Positions 17,350-25,022 of a stretch of DNA of 64,000 bases are shown piece after piece. Source of the stretch: Vibrio nitrifigilis (GTDB lineage: Bacteria > Pseudomonadota > Gammaproteobacteria > Enterobacterales > Vibrionaceae); contig NZ_JADPMR010000004.1 of assembly GCF_015686695.1 (NCBI RefSeq), positions 1,488,001-1,552,000 on the forward strand. Direction: 5' to 3'. Numbering within the stretch: position 1 is the stretch's first letter; every line of letters begins with the position of its first letter. Under the pieces are notes generated by a model, which was not told the origin of the DNA, did no database searches, and saw nothing but the letters and a program-made list of their open reading frames with translations. A program made the position numbers and the translations under genes.

Positions 17350-18254
17350 TAAGCTTTAACCAACTTCAATAAATCTTGGGCCATGTATTCTGCCGCGAGA
17401 ATACCACGACAACGAGCCCACATGTTACCATCTACATGGTAGATATGATGACCTTGAACGGCTTTTAACACATGCCAAAGAGATTGCTTCTGCCATTTTT
17501 TAGTAATGTTATCTTTTACATAATCACCAACGACTAGGTAATCAGGATTTAACCCCAGTAGCTGCTCTACACTGATTAAACGCGACGCTTGTTCATTATT
17601 TAAACCAGCAGGAGACGTTAAACCGAGAGAGGCAATCACGCCACCATCGTATGAGTCTGACGAGTGAGCATAAAAACCATTTTCACGTGCAACACCAAAT
17701 TGGATGGTTTTACCTTTTAAAGCAACTAACTGTTTAGCGTAACCCTTCATACGCTTTTGGTGTAGCGCTAAACGAGCCTGCATTTCCTTATCTTTACCAA
17801 TGACTTTACCAATAATAGCTGCCGATTTTAAATTATCTTGATACGTTTCACGACGTGATGGCAATAACAATGTTGGTGCAATCTTAGACAGTTCTTTAAA
17901 TACGGCTGAATGACGATCAGCGTCAGCAATAATAAGATCAGGCTTTAGAGAAGCTATAACTTCTAGACTCGGCTGGGAACGAGTACCAACAGATTTCCAT
18001 TGGCCAAGTTGCTTACGTACAGCAGGCAACAAACGATTAGGGTCATTATCATCCGCAATACCTACCGGGCTAACCCCAACAGAGACTAAAGCATCGACAA
18101 ACGAAAATTCCAACGCGACGACACGCTTAGGGGTGTGATTGATTGAAAATTGCCCATGGCTATCTGTTACTGTCACAGCATAAGAAGGGACACAAAGACC
18201 TAAACTAAATATCACTACCAAAGCACCACGTGCTATCTGAGAAAACCACTTCAT
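17349..18254 (-). CDS. fecB: Periplasmic iron-dicitrate binding protein FecB
   Basis: 301 residues with an N-terminal signal peptide ending near LCVPSYA. The mature sequence follows E. coli FecB closely: TPKRVVALEFSFVDAL, GVSPVGIADDND, WKSVGTRSQPSLE, LKPDLIIADADRHS, the ETYQDNLKSAAIIGKVIGK stretch and NMWARCRGILAAE. It therefore probably binds ferric dicitrate, although related chelates cannot be excluded. First gene of the fecBCDE operon. No fecA receptor or fecIR sensor genes are adjacent. A Fur-like sequence lies about 120 bases upstream. Confidence 0.9.
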   Translation of the reverse strand: MKWFSQIARGALVVIFSLGLCVPSYAVTVTDSHGQFSINHTPKRVVALEFSFVDALVSVGVSPVGIADDNDPNRLLPAVRKQLGQWKSVGTRSQPSLEVIASLKPDLIIADADRHSAVFKELSKIAPTLLLPSRRETYQDNLKSAAIIGKVIGKDKEMQARLALHQKRMKGYAKQLVALKGKTIQFGVARENGFYAHSSDSYDGGVIASLGLTSPAGLNNEQASRLISVEQLLGLNPDYLVVGDYVKDNITKKWQKQSLWHVLKAVQGHHIYHVDGNMWARCRGILAAEYMAQDLLKLVKA

Positions 18255-18371
18255 GTTATTACCTACTCAATATAAAAATGCCTACGAGTCATACGGACTC
18301 GATTACAAAGCAATGAATGTGTTGATGAAAAAGGCACCTTATTGACGCTTTACAAATCTAACACGCTAGCA

Positions 18372-18390
18372 TTGATAATTATTTCTATTT
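18372..18390 (-). promoter_or_regulatory. Possible Fur box upstream of fecB
   Basis: The sequence contains TGATAATTATTTCTA, matching 11 of 14 fixed positions of the 7-1-7 Fur pattern TGATAAT-N-ATTATCA. Position upstream of an iron-import operon supports it; the right arm is weak. Confidence 0.4.
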
Positions 18391-18781
18391 ACATCTAATA
18401 GATCAATACAAAATCTTCTTGTTTCTCGTTAAATTTATTAATAAATAAAAATCTTACATTAGTGATTAATTATGTAATATGAAAAACACAAGATGGTCAC
18501 GATAATATGTGACTTTAATTTCCACTGATTGGCTTACAAATACTCTAAATTTTTGTTCAAACCACATCTAACACTCAATGCTTCATTCCCTCACACTTTG
18601 TGTACACATAACAAAAATAATGCAATAAAAATGTAACTCTTTTCTTTTGTCAAAATTGACTCACTTTGGTGCAGCAGACTATGAAGCATTAACCTTATGT
18701 TTTAACGTCATTTTTAGAATAAAAACTCTAATGCGAGTACAGCTAAAAATATAAAAATAAAAATTTTTATAAATTTTAGGA

Positions 18782-18797
18782 CGTGAGCCAGATCACA
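18782..18797. promoter_or_regulatory. CRP-type site in the fecB-small protein intergenic region
   Basis: CGTGA-GCCAGA-TCACA, one mismatch from TGTGA-N6-TCACA. It is 530 bases from fecB and 850 from the nearest + strand gene, so it may drive an unannotated transcript. Confidence 0.45.
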
Positions 18798-18850
18798 GTG
18801 CTAAGGTGTATTCATCGATTGGCGGAATCAATCGTCATTATCTAATGCAA

Positions 18851-18961
18851 TTTGAATACTTAAACCACAGATTGGTTAAGATGCATGCGACTTAAACATG
18901 AGGACTAACCAGCAAAACTTGAATCGCTACGCAAGTTAAGTCGCTTGGTTATGTATTCAAA
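18851..18961. repeat. Nested imperfect palindrome
   Basis: Outer arms TTTGAATAC (18851-18859) and GTATTCAAA (18953-18961), inner arms GCGACTTAA (18887-18895) and TTAAGTCGC (18936-18944), and an innermost AACTTG...CAAGTT hairpin in the loop. The left side carries extra bases. It could fold as a long hairpin RNA or be a remnant of a mobile element. Confidence 0.6.
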
Positions 18962-18982
18962 CCACCATAGATGAATAGATAA

Positions 18983-19060
18983 ACTCAAATGGCCTCAAGA
19001 TGCTGGATTCAGAGCAAATACCTTCTCATTGAAACAACATCCTAAGGTGGCTTGAGTATA
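18983..19060. repeat. Internally deleted copy of the 266-bp dispersed repeat
   Basis: Begins ACTCAAATGGCCTCAAGATG and ends CTAAGGTGGCTTGAGTATA, degenerate versions of both ends of the elements at 41190 and 62690, but only 78 bases lie between them. Both hairpin arms are lost. Confidence 0.65.
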
Positions 19061-19643
19061 TGAACGAGCATAGTGCCGTCACTTGCTGTGATTGCCTCAG
19101 TAAGTGAAGCAACAGATTACAGAGCCTCTGAGTCAGAGTCGCTTTGCGTATCTCAAATCGCAACAGTTAATGTGCTGTAGCGATAATAAGACCTTGGTTG
19201 CAACAATCAAGATTGTTAAGAAATGGACCTCAACATTATCTCAACGGATTAGTAAACAATCTCATTTAAAGGCGTTAGTTACTGTATACCGCTTTTATTC
19301 AGGCGGCCATTCTCCGTGAGATACCTCTCTGCTTATCGAAAATACTCAACAAGAAATTCAATATTATTGAACTAATAAAATTTAGATGGTCTTTAATGTA
19401 CTTAACTCTTATTTGCACACTGTTTTATTAAATTGACCACCTAAAACAATAATAATAGATTTTAAATCATTGAGTTTATAAAGATATTTATAAAACATGG
19501 AAACAATATAACAATCCAGATATTCGAAAAATTTGAATATTGCATTTCAAATTTATCTATCGATCGAATGATATTGAAGTTCTATTCTATATTCATCGCT
19601 TCGATAACGAAGAAACATTCTAAAAAATTGTTTAGGAGTCATT

Positions 19644-19976
19644 ATGAAAAATCTTACTGTCGCATTATCCCTAGCAGCTATTACTTCAGGATTTGCTACT
19701 GCTGCAAACGCTGCTGATTTAACCCCACATGTATTTACCATACATAACCAAGCAACAATCACGTTGACTGAAAATGGCCGTTCAGTAGCTGGTTATCCAA
19801 TCCAAGTCGTAGGTGCGGATAAAGCCACAAATGAAATTAATGACCACACAGCAAAACAGGGTTCACTGACTGTCATTAACCGCAGCAATCAACCAGAAAC
19901 AATTACGTTCATCGTTAATAGTAAAAAAGATGGCCAACCAATTGTTATTAAAAGAACTTTAGGACGAGAAAGTTAA
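19644..19976 (+). CDS. Small secreted beta-rich protein, copy 1 of tandem triplet
   Basis: 110 residues: a Sec signal peptide (to about residue 24, ATAANA before ADL) and a mature domain of about 86 residues without cysteine. It shares with the next two proteins the N-terminal ADLxxHVF, the strand ATITLTENGRSVAGYPIQV, a polar middle, SNQPETITF and the C-terminal KRTLGRES. The alternating hydrophobic pattern around xVxGYPxxV suggests an Ig/transthyretin-like beta sandwich. Function unknown. TAGGAG lies 8 bases before the ATG. It is the most diverged of the three. Confidence 0.8.
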   Translation: MKNLTVALSLAAITSGFATAANAADLTPHVFTIHNQATITLTENGRSVAGYPIQVVGADKATNEINDHTAKQGSLTVINRSNQPETITFIVNSKKDGQPIVIKRTLGRES

Positions 19977-20039
19977 TTAACACTTAATTAAGTACTGATA
20001 AAGAAATGAAACACTAAAAAAGAATTTGAGGAGAATATT

Positions 20040-20363
20040 ATGAAAACATTAACTACTGCATTTGCCATTGCTGCACTTTCAACCACTTTTGCTGCCTCTG
20101 CTGCGGATCTACAACTGCACGTATTTAGCCATAACAATAATGCGACCTTGACCGTAACTAAAGATGGTCAACCCGTTTCTGGATACCCAGTTTCTGTTCA
20201 AGGTGCTAGCACCCTTACAACCAACGGCAATATAGAAACTGCAGAAAATGGTTCAGTATCAGTGAAAAATTTAAGTAATCAGCCACAGTCTGTGAAATTT
20301 ACTGTCACTGATGATAATGGCAACAACATAGTTGCAAAACGTTTCTTAGGCCGTAACAGCTAA
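20040..20363 (+). CDS. Small secreted beta-rich protein, copy 2 of tandem triplet
   Basis: 107 residues; signal peptide ending TFAASA before ADLQLHVFSH. The mature part reads as a single beta domain (ATLTVTKDGQPVSGYPVSV, NGSVSVKNLSNQPQSVKF, NNIVAKRFLGRNS). It has no cysteines, membrane segment after the signal, or lipobox. GAGGAG precedes the ATG by 6 bases. It is much closer to copy 3 than to copy 1, especially in signal peptide and C-terminus, which implies a recent duplication. The conserved VAKRFLGRxS end may be functional. I recognise no named family. Confidence 0.82.
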   Translation: MKTLTTAFAIAALSTTFAASAADLQLHVFSHNNNATLTVTKDGQPVSGYPVSVQGASTLTTNGNIETAENGSVSVKNLSNQPQSVKFTVTDDNGNNIVAKRFLGRNS

Positions 20364-20416
20364 TACCGATAACTAATAAAACCTAAGTCATAACCTTCGT
20401 ACAAAAGGAGTACAAC

Positions 20417-20740
20417 ATGAAAACATTAACAACTGCCCTCGCTCTCACTGCGTTATCAACCACTTTTGCAGCATCTGCTGCAGATCTACAACTGCACGTA
20501 TTCAGCCATGCCAACAAAGCTATGGTAACAGTAACTAAAGATGGCCAAGCGGTTTCTGGTTACCCAGTACACGTCGATGGTGCAACGGCATTAACTCAGA
20601 GTGGCGACTTAAAAACAGCTGACAATGGTTCAATCAGTGTATCAAACAAAGGCAACCAACCTCACGCTGTGACTTTCGCCGTTGAAGATAACGATGGGCA
20701 CACTATTGTTGCTAAACGTTTCCTTGGTCGTGATAGCTAA
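20417..20740 (+). CDS. Small secreted beta-rich protein, copy 3 of tandem triplet
   Basis: 107 residues with nearly the same signal peptide as copy 2 (MKTLTTALALTALSTTFAAS) and the same ADLQLHVFSH opening, KDGQAVSGYPVHV strand, NQPHAVTF and IVAKRFLGRDS end. Differences concentrate in the polar middle (residues 50-80), so the scaffold is conserved while surface loops vary. AAGGAG lies 7 bases before the ATG. It is followed by a perfect 14-bp hairpin that probably ends the transcript. Periplasmic or secreted; role unknown. Confidence 0.82.
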   Translation: MKTLTTALALTALSTTFAASAADLQLHVFSHANKAMVTVTKDGQAVSGYPVHVDGATALTQSGDLKTADNGSISVSNKGNQPHAVTFAVEDNDGHTIVAKRFLGRDS

Positions 20741-20790
20741 TTACATCCGGTCATAGAAGGAAGTCGTAATGGAATTGGAATCCAAACAAT

Positions 20791-20821
20791 AATGCAGCTT
20801 AATCATCGATTAAGCTGCATT
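20791..20821. terminator. Hairpin after the small-protein triplet
   Basis: Perfect 14-bp stem AATGCAGCTTAATC / GATTAAGCTGCATT with a 3-base loop between two convergent genes. The following T-tract is weak, so the terminator call is provisional. Confidence 0.6.
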
Positions 20822-20845
20822 GATTTACACATAAAGGCGGTGTTG

Positions 20846-22165
20846 TTATAACAAAGGTAATCCTAACTCAGCTGCCGTTTGCTCTCCCATCTCGATTAAG
20901 CGATCAAGGATATTCTCACCATCAGCACGAAGCCCATTGTGCTCATATTCGTTTGTAATCCAAGCTTTAGTATTTGGCATCAACTGTAATGTCTTACGCG
21001 TTAAATCGATATCAACAAACATATCCTCCGCATAGCTTGCACAACTTACTGGCACTTGATTACCAGACAGCACACTCTCGTCATACAAAGGCGTCCAATC
21101 TTCTTTTTCAGCAAGTTTATTAGCCGTTTCGCGTAGCGGTTTTAGGCACTCGAATTGATCAAACATCCATGGATAGACCATTTCACCGGTAAAGTAGAAA
21201 GGGTTACCCGAACGATAGTTAAATTCATCAAACTCTTGGCGTACTCGATGAGCCGCCCAACGAGAAGCATCATTGTTGCCCTGGCAATAAATCGACTCAT
21301 GTAAAATGGCATAGATAGGGTTGGTTTGGTATGCCTGATCCATCAGCATCGCATTTAAAAAACTGTAGCTAAGTTGAGTTTGGCCATCAACAGTGACAAA
21401 CGCACTTTCTATCGTAAAGTACGTAGGCATAAACGAATCACTCATACCGAAATGAATACCGATTTGCTGAAATTGCTCTACGGTAAAGCGTTGCCCATTA
21501 GGTAAACGCACATCATGTTCCAGTAGATAATCAGCGATAGCACAGCATTGCTCTTGAGCCTCTGGAAATTGACGGAAAAAGGCTTGGTTTTTTTGGAATG
21601 TATTAGGGTATGTCGCTCGATAAACGTCATCGGCACTGGCGTTAATATATGGAATACCGCCAGTAATATAACTACGCAATACACTTTGTGGGAATAGAGA
21701 TAGATATGTGAGAGAACAAAAGCCCCCAAAACTCTGACCAATAATCGCCCATTTGTCGATATTCCACTGCTGACGAATACTCTCAGCATCACGCACAATG
21801 TTATCTGCACGGAAAAAACTTAGGTAATGAACTTGCTCTTCTGGTGCAAGATTAGCGAGTGTTTCGTGGGTCACTGGCGTACTCAAACCGGTGCCACGTT
21901 GATCAAGCAGCAACACACGAAATTGCTGTAACGCTCGTTTCATCCAGCCAGAGCTCGCATCTGTGCGAGGAGAAGGAAAACCTGGACCACCTTGAAAGTA
22001 CACTAGCCATGGTTTGTGGCTGTTATCGCCAGCAGCAGTTTCAACCACACGAGCAAAAATGGTGAGTTGTTTACCATCCGGTTTTTGGTAATCCAGAGGC
22101 AAAGAAAAATAATGTGGGGTGTAACGTACGCCTGAATTTACAAAGGCTTGGGTCATCTGTGTCAT
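20846..22165 (-). CDS. Proline iminopeptidase-like S33 serine peptidase
   Basis: 439 residues from the ATG at 22165, chosen for the AAGGA site 8 bases upstream; an in-frame extension to 22225 lacks one. Alpha/beta-hydrolase fold with the S33 oxyanion motif FQGGPGFPSPR (usually HGGPG), LLLDQRGTGLS, the nucleophile elbow GQSFGGFCSL, and a C-terminal catalytic histidine in NEYEHNGLR. The length exceeds the ~310 residues of classical Pip and fits the larger iminopeptidase group with an extended cap. It releases N-terminal residues, often proline, from peptides in the cytoplasm. Confidence 0.87.
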   Translation of the reverse strand: MTQMTQAFVNSGVRYTPHYFSLPLDYQKPDGKQLTIFARVVETAAGDNSHKPWLVYFQGGPGFPSPRTDASSGWMKRALQQFRVLLLDQRGTGLSTPVTHETLANLAPEEQVHYLSFFRADNIVRDAESIRQQWNIDKWAIIGQSFGGFCSLTYLSLFPQSVLRSYITGGIPYINASADDVYRATYPNTFQKNQAFFRQFPEAQEQCCAIADYLLEHDVRLPNGQRFTVEQFQQIGIHFGMSDSFMPTYFTIESAFVTVDGQTQLSYSFLNAMLMDQAYQTNPIYAILHESIYCQGNNDASRWAAHRVRQEFDEFNYRSGNPFYFTGEMVYPWMFDQFECLKPLRETANKLAEKEDWTPLYDESVLSGNQVPVSCASYAEDMFVDIDLTRKTLQLMPNTKAWITNEYEHNGLRADGENILDRLIEMGEQTAAELGLPLL

Positions 22166-22216
22166 GATTAATATCCTTATTTCCCGTTTATCACGGGCGA
22201 AGAAGGAAATGTAACA

Positions 22217-22242
22217 TATACCCAATGAACCTCAAGCCATGC
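22217..22242. repeat. Solo degenerate end of the dispersed repeat
   Basis: TATACCCAATGAACCTCAAG followed by CCATGC resembles the outer end of the 266-bp element (TATACCCAAGTAACCTCAAG). No partner end is seen nearby. Confidence 0.4.
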
Positions 22243-22257
22243 GATAGAAAAACAAAA

Positions 22258-22280
22258 AGGCCAGCTACTGAAGCTGGCCT
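22258..22280 (-). terminator. Terminator of the SlyA-HlyD-DUF2955 operon
   Basis: Stem AGGCCAGCT / AGCTGGCCT with a 5-base loop; on the minus strand it runs into TTTTTGTTTTTC. Located 34 bases after the last gene of the operon. Confidence 0.85.
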
Positions 22281-22313
22281 AAAAACTGTCAACCTATCTT
22301 AGGACGGGTCAGA

Positions 22314-23348
22314 CTAATTAGTAAAGCGTGTCGATTCAAACCGATTCAGGAGAATGTGCACAGCATAAGTAATTAAGAGCGTAGCGACAATGGCAAACAG
22401 AATACTGCTCACCCGATACAACGCACTAAACACTAAATCTCCACCCGGACTTAAATATTGACCAAATAAGATACCTAGGGTTGTCATGCCACCAAAGCCA
22501 GCCCCTGAACCACTGCTTTCTTTCACGTGCATATAACCAAATATCATTACGCCAATCCAAAGCAAAGGCACGACGAATAGCAGCATGTCAGACCAATCGT
22601 ATAAGATGATTTGGCAAAAGATGCCAAATGACACCCCCATAATCGTCCCCATTGCCCTTTTACGAGCATAGCCCATCGCACCATTCCAATGCATTGGAAA
22701 CATCATCAAAATAGTCGTTGCCTGAGCAGACATCGAGTCTTTAAGATCGGCCATCTGAAATACTAGAAACGAAACCGTCGCGATGGTTGCTCCCATAAGC
22801 GCTTCATGACGCATGCGATGCGATTGTTTTGGCTCTGGTGCTGGTCTTGGTTGCCTTGGCTCGACATCGGGGAAAACAAACATCATCAAGTAAGCGATGC
22901 CGATGGATAAGAATGCCGCCATCATATTCACTTCGATAAAGTCATTCATGTCCGTGGCTTGATAACTACCAAAATGCAGCATGATACTTAAGTTCAAGAC
23001 ACTATTGGCGCCGAATAAGAACAAACTGCCTTTCGACATACAAGCAAAGTTAAGCAAAAACATGAAGAAAGCCAAAATGGTCATCATGCCTGGGTGACCG
23101 CCAAACAGTCCCCCAATCAGTCCCATTTCTAACGCCACCACCACAGAAGAAGCTATCATCTGCCGAGCTGCATGCATATTCATCACTGGCACCATACCCA
23201 ATAGCAGTACTGGTGTTACTGTGAAGAATACCCCATTACTCCAGCCAAAAATCTTACAGATAGTGAACCCAAGAGCAGAGCCTGTCGCGATTCTTAAGCA
23301 CTGTCTGAAATCATTTTCAGACATTGGGTGATCCCACAATTTCATCAC
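22314..23348 (-). CDS. DUF2955/FUSC-type inner-membrane protein of an efflux operon
   Basis: 344 residues arranged as two blocks of about five membrane helices separated by a soluble linker (DVEPRQPRPAPEPKQSHRMRHE, about 165-185). This duplicated layout is that of the DUF2955/FUSC proteins related to aromatic-acid exporters and E. coli YdhK. With the HlyD-type protein encoded 9 bases upstream it should form an efflux or small-molecule export complex. Last gene of a three-gene operon headed by a SlyA-like regulator. Confidence 0.83.
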   Translation of the reverse strand: MMKLWDHPMSENDFRQCLRIATGSALGFTICKIFGWSNGVFFTVTPVLLLGMVPVMNMHAARQMIASSVVVALEMGLIGGLFGGHPGMMTILAFFMFLLNFACMSKGSLFLFGANSVLNLSIMLHFGSYQATDMNDFIEVNMMAAFLSIGIAYLMMFVFPDVEPRQPRPAPEPKQSHRMRHEALMGATIATVSFLVFQMADLKDSMSAQATTILMMFPMHWNGAMGYARKRAMGTIMGVSFGIFCQIILYDWSDMLLFVVPLLWIGVMIFGYMHVKESSGSGAGFGGMTTLGILFGQYLSPGGDLVFSALYRVSSILFAIVATLLITYAVHILLNRFESTRFTN

Positions 23349-23357
23349 AACTCCTAC

Positions 23358-24419
23358 TTAGTAGACGTAGTGTAAAATACTGATAAAGTAGATTTGCAAC
23401 TTGGCAAAAAATGCACCTAGGCCATTATCAGGAACTAATTGAACCGTCGCTTTTGCGCCAGCAGGCATTGTTTTGTCTACATTGTCGACAAGTTTCAAGT
23501 GCAAACGCATGCGTTGCGCGTCACGTACCCAACGGTTAGAGGTTGATGGTGTCGCAAGACGACCATTGGCATCAAACTGCCCCGCACTTACCCCTGCATC
23601 TTCTGAAGTAATGTCTGCCGCATAAATATCACCAGGCATACGGTCAAACGCTACGTAGGCATGACTATGAGAAGGGAAATGACGTAAACTTTTTTCACGG
23701 AAATCCGCGATAATATCCACGGCATCATCAACAAGAGCGATCACTGGGCTACCAGCAGGTGTAAATGTCCCCGCCTTCAGTTGTAAGTTGGTTACGATAC
23801 CATCATGTTCAGCAACAACCTTGGTATACGCTAAATTTAGTTCGGCTTGATTCAATTGGTTACGAGCAGCACGAACATTCACGTTTTTCTCATCATCAAC
23901 GGAACCACGGCTAACAATTAAACCTTGCAAACGAGCTTTGGCAGCATCCCAATTGGATTTCGCTGCAATAGCAGCACTGTTGGCATCATCGTATTGCTGT
24001 TGAGAAGTACCGCTGCGCTTAAGCAATTTTCTTAAACGAGCCGCTTCACGAACTTTTTGACCGGTCATGACCTTATTGGCTTCAACCGTCGCTTCAGCCG
24101 CCGCGATAGAAGCATCAAGTTGAGCGTTATTTTGCTTCACTTTATCGAGGTTAATTTTTGCTTGTTCTACGGCAAGCTGAAATGGCTGAGGGTCAATATT
24201 GAACAGTACATCACCTTTGTGCACTGATTGGTTATTCTTTACATTAATCGATATAACCTGCCCACTCACGCGTGGAGCAACTTTTGTCACCACTCGAGTA
24301 ACTAACGCTTGTGGTGTAAGCGGCATGGTTAAGTCTGCCAACATAAAATAGGCAAACATTACCAAAAATGCCGCACAAGAAATCTTTATCCAGCGGGCAA
24401 ATTTCTGATCTGGAGTCAT
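23358..24419 (-). CDS. HlyD/EmrA family membrane fusion protein
   Basis: 353 residues. One N-terminal membrane helix (about 12-30), then the barrel/lipoyl segment VTKVAPRVSGQVISINVKNNQSVHKGDVLFNIDP, a long coiled-coil hairpin (about 80-190, rich in Ala, Gln and Lys), the returning lipoyl half (AELNLAYTKVVAEHDGIVTNLQLKAGTFTP) and a C-terminal beta domain. It bridges the inner-membrane partner and an outer-membrane channel, which is not encoded here. Similar to E. coli YdhJ, which also sits beside slyA. Confidence 0.88.
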   Translation of the reverse strand: MTPDQKFARWIKISCAAFLVMFAYFMLADLTMPLTPQALVTRVVTKVAPRVSGQVISINVKNNQSVHKGDVLFNIDPQPFQLAVEQAKINLDKVKQNNAQLDASIAAAEATVEANKVMTGQKVREAARLRKLLKRSGTSQQQYDDANSAAIAAKSNWDAAKARLQGLIVSRGSVDDEKNVNVRAARNQLNQAELNLAYTKVVAEHDGIVTNLQLKAGTFTPAGSPVIALVDDAVDIIADFREKSLRHFPSHSHAYVAFDRMPGDIYAADITSEDAGVSAGQFDANGRLATPSTSNRWVRDAQRMRLHLKLVDNVDKTMPAGAKATVQLVPDNGLGAFFAKLQIYFISILHYVY

Positions 24420-24446
24420 GGTTTTTTCTCTTTTGAAAGGGTGGTA

Positions 24447-24902
24447 CTAATCGCTAAGAGTGCTTAACGCGTTGTCTGCTATTTTTTCAAGTAGCAGCGA
24501 TAACGTTTCAACTTCCTCATTGGAGATTTCCGCTAAGATCTGATTACGAACTCGCATTATTTTGGTCTCCATTTTAGTAAGCAGTTGTTGACCTTCAGGT
24601 GTCAAACAGACAATACGGCTACGTTTGTCGTGCTCACAAGGATGTCTTGTTATCAATAATTGTTCTTCTAATTGATTTAAGGTCCGCATCAAAGAAGGCA
24701 GTTCAATTTCAAGCGCACAAGCCAATTGCTTTTGACTAATGTGATCGCCTAAACGCTGTAATTTCCATAACGCTGTCCAACGAGGATGAGTTAAACCTAA
24801 CGGCGCTAACTCACGGTCAGCTGCCATTTTCCACAGGCGAGAAACCCGAGCTAGCCGCTCAGCAAGCGACAATTGACGAAAAATGTCAGTATCGTGAAAC
24901 AT
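24447..24902 (-). CDS. SlyA-like MarR-family regulator
   Basis: 151 residues, the usual MarR length. The winged helix is visible in LTHPRWTALWKLQRLGDHISQKQLACALEIELPSLMRTLNQLEEQLLITRHPCEHDKRSRIVCLTPEG. The opening and the IExPSLxRTLxQLEE recognition region resemble SlyA of enterics. It heads an operon with HlyD and DUF2955 genes and is preceded at once by two TTAGC-N2-GCTAA sites that match the known SlyA consensus TTAGCAAGCTAA except at the centre. Autoregulation of the efflux operon is the likely role. Confidence 0.87.
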   Translation of the reverse strand: MFHDTDIFRQLSLAERLARVSRLWKMAADRELAPLGLTHPRWTALWKLQRLGDHISQKQLACALEIELPSLMRTLNQLEEQLLITRHPCEHDKRSRIVCLTPEGQQLLTKMETKIMRVRNQILAEISNEEVETLSLLLEKIADNALSTLSD

Positions 24903-24917
24903 GAGGATTCCTTAAAA

Positions 24918-24959
24918 ACTTAGCACGCTAACTAATATAAGATAGTTAGCGTGCTAAGT
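24918..24959. promoter_or_regulatory. Paired SlyA-type operators
   Basis: A perfect 17-bp inverted repeat (arms ACTTAGCACGCTAACTA and its complement) with an 8-base spacer. Each arm contains its own SlyA-like palindrome: TTAGCACGCTAA at 24920-24931 and TTAGCGTGCTAA at 24946-24957. It lies 15 bases upstream of the regulator start. Confidence 0.8.
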
Positions 24960-24968
24960 AAACCTTTT

Positions 24969-24984
24969 TGTGACATTAATCACA
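24969..24984. promoter_or_regulatory. CRP-type site upstream of the SlyA-like operon
   Basis: TGTGA-CATTAA-TCACA, perfect for the CRP half-site pattern, 10 bases beyond the SlyA operators and 67 bases before the regulator ATG. Confidence 0.6.
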
Positions 24985-25022
24985 TAACCATACTGTTATA
25001 ATGGTTTTAAAAAGCGGATAGA

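Larger units (their letters stand above)
18255..19643. other. Long intergenic region between fecB and the small secreted protein genes
   Basis: About 1.4 kb without a convincing protein gene. It holds the fecB promoter region, a CRP-type site (18782-18797), a nested inverted repeat (18851-18961), a deleted copy of the dispersed repeat (18983-19060), and a low-complexity AT-rich stretch before the first small gene. A 71-codon frame at 19104-19319 has no obvious ribosome site and no recognised family, so I do not call it. Confidence 0.6.

Noticed and set aside
19104..19319. 71-codon frame in the fecB-small protein intergenic region
   Set aside because: No ribosome site, no recognised motif, and it lies beside repeat remnants; likely chance or decayed sequence.
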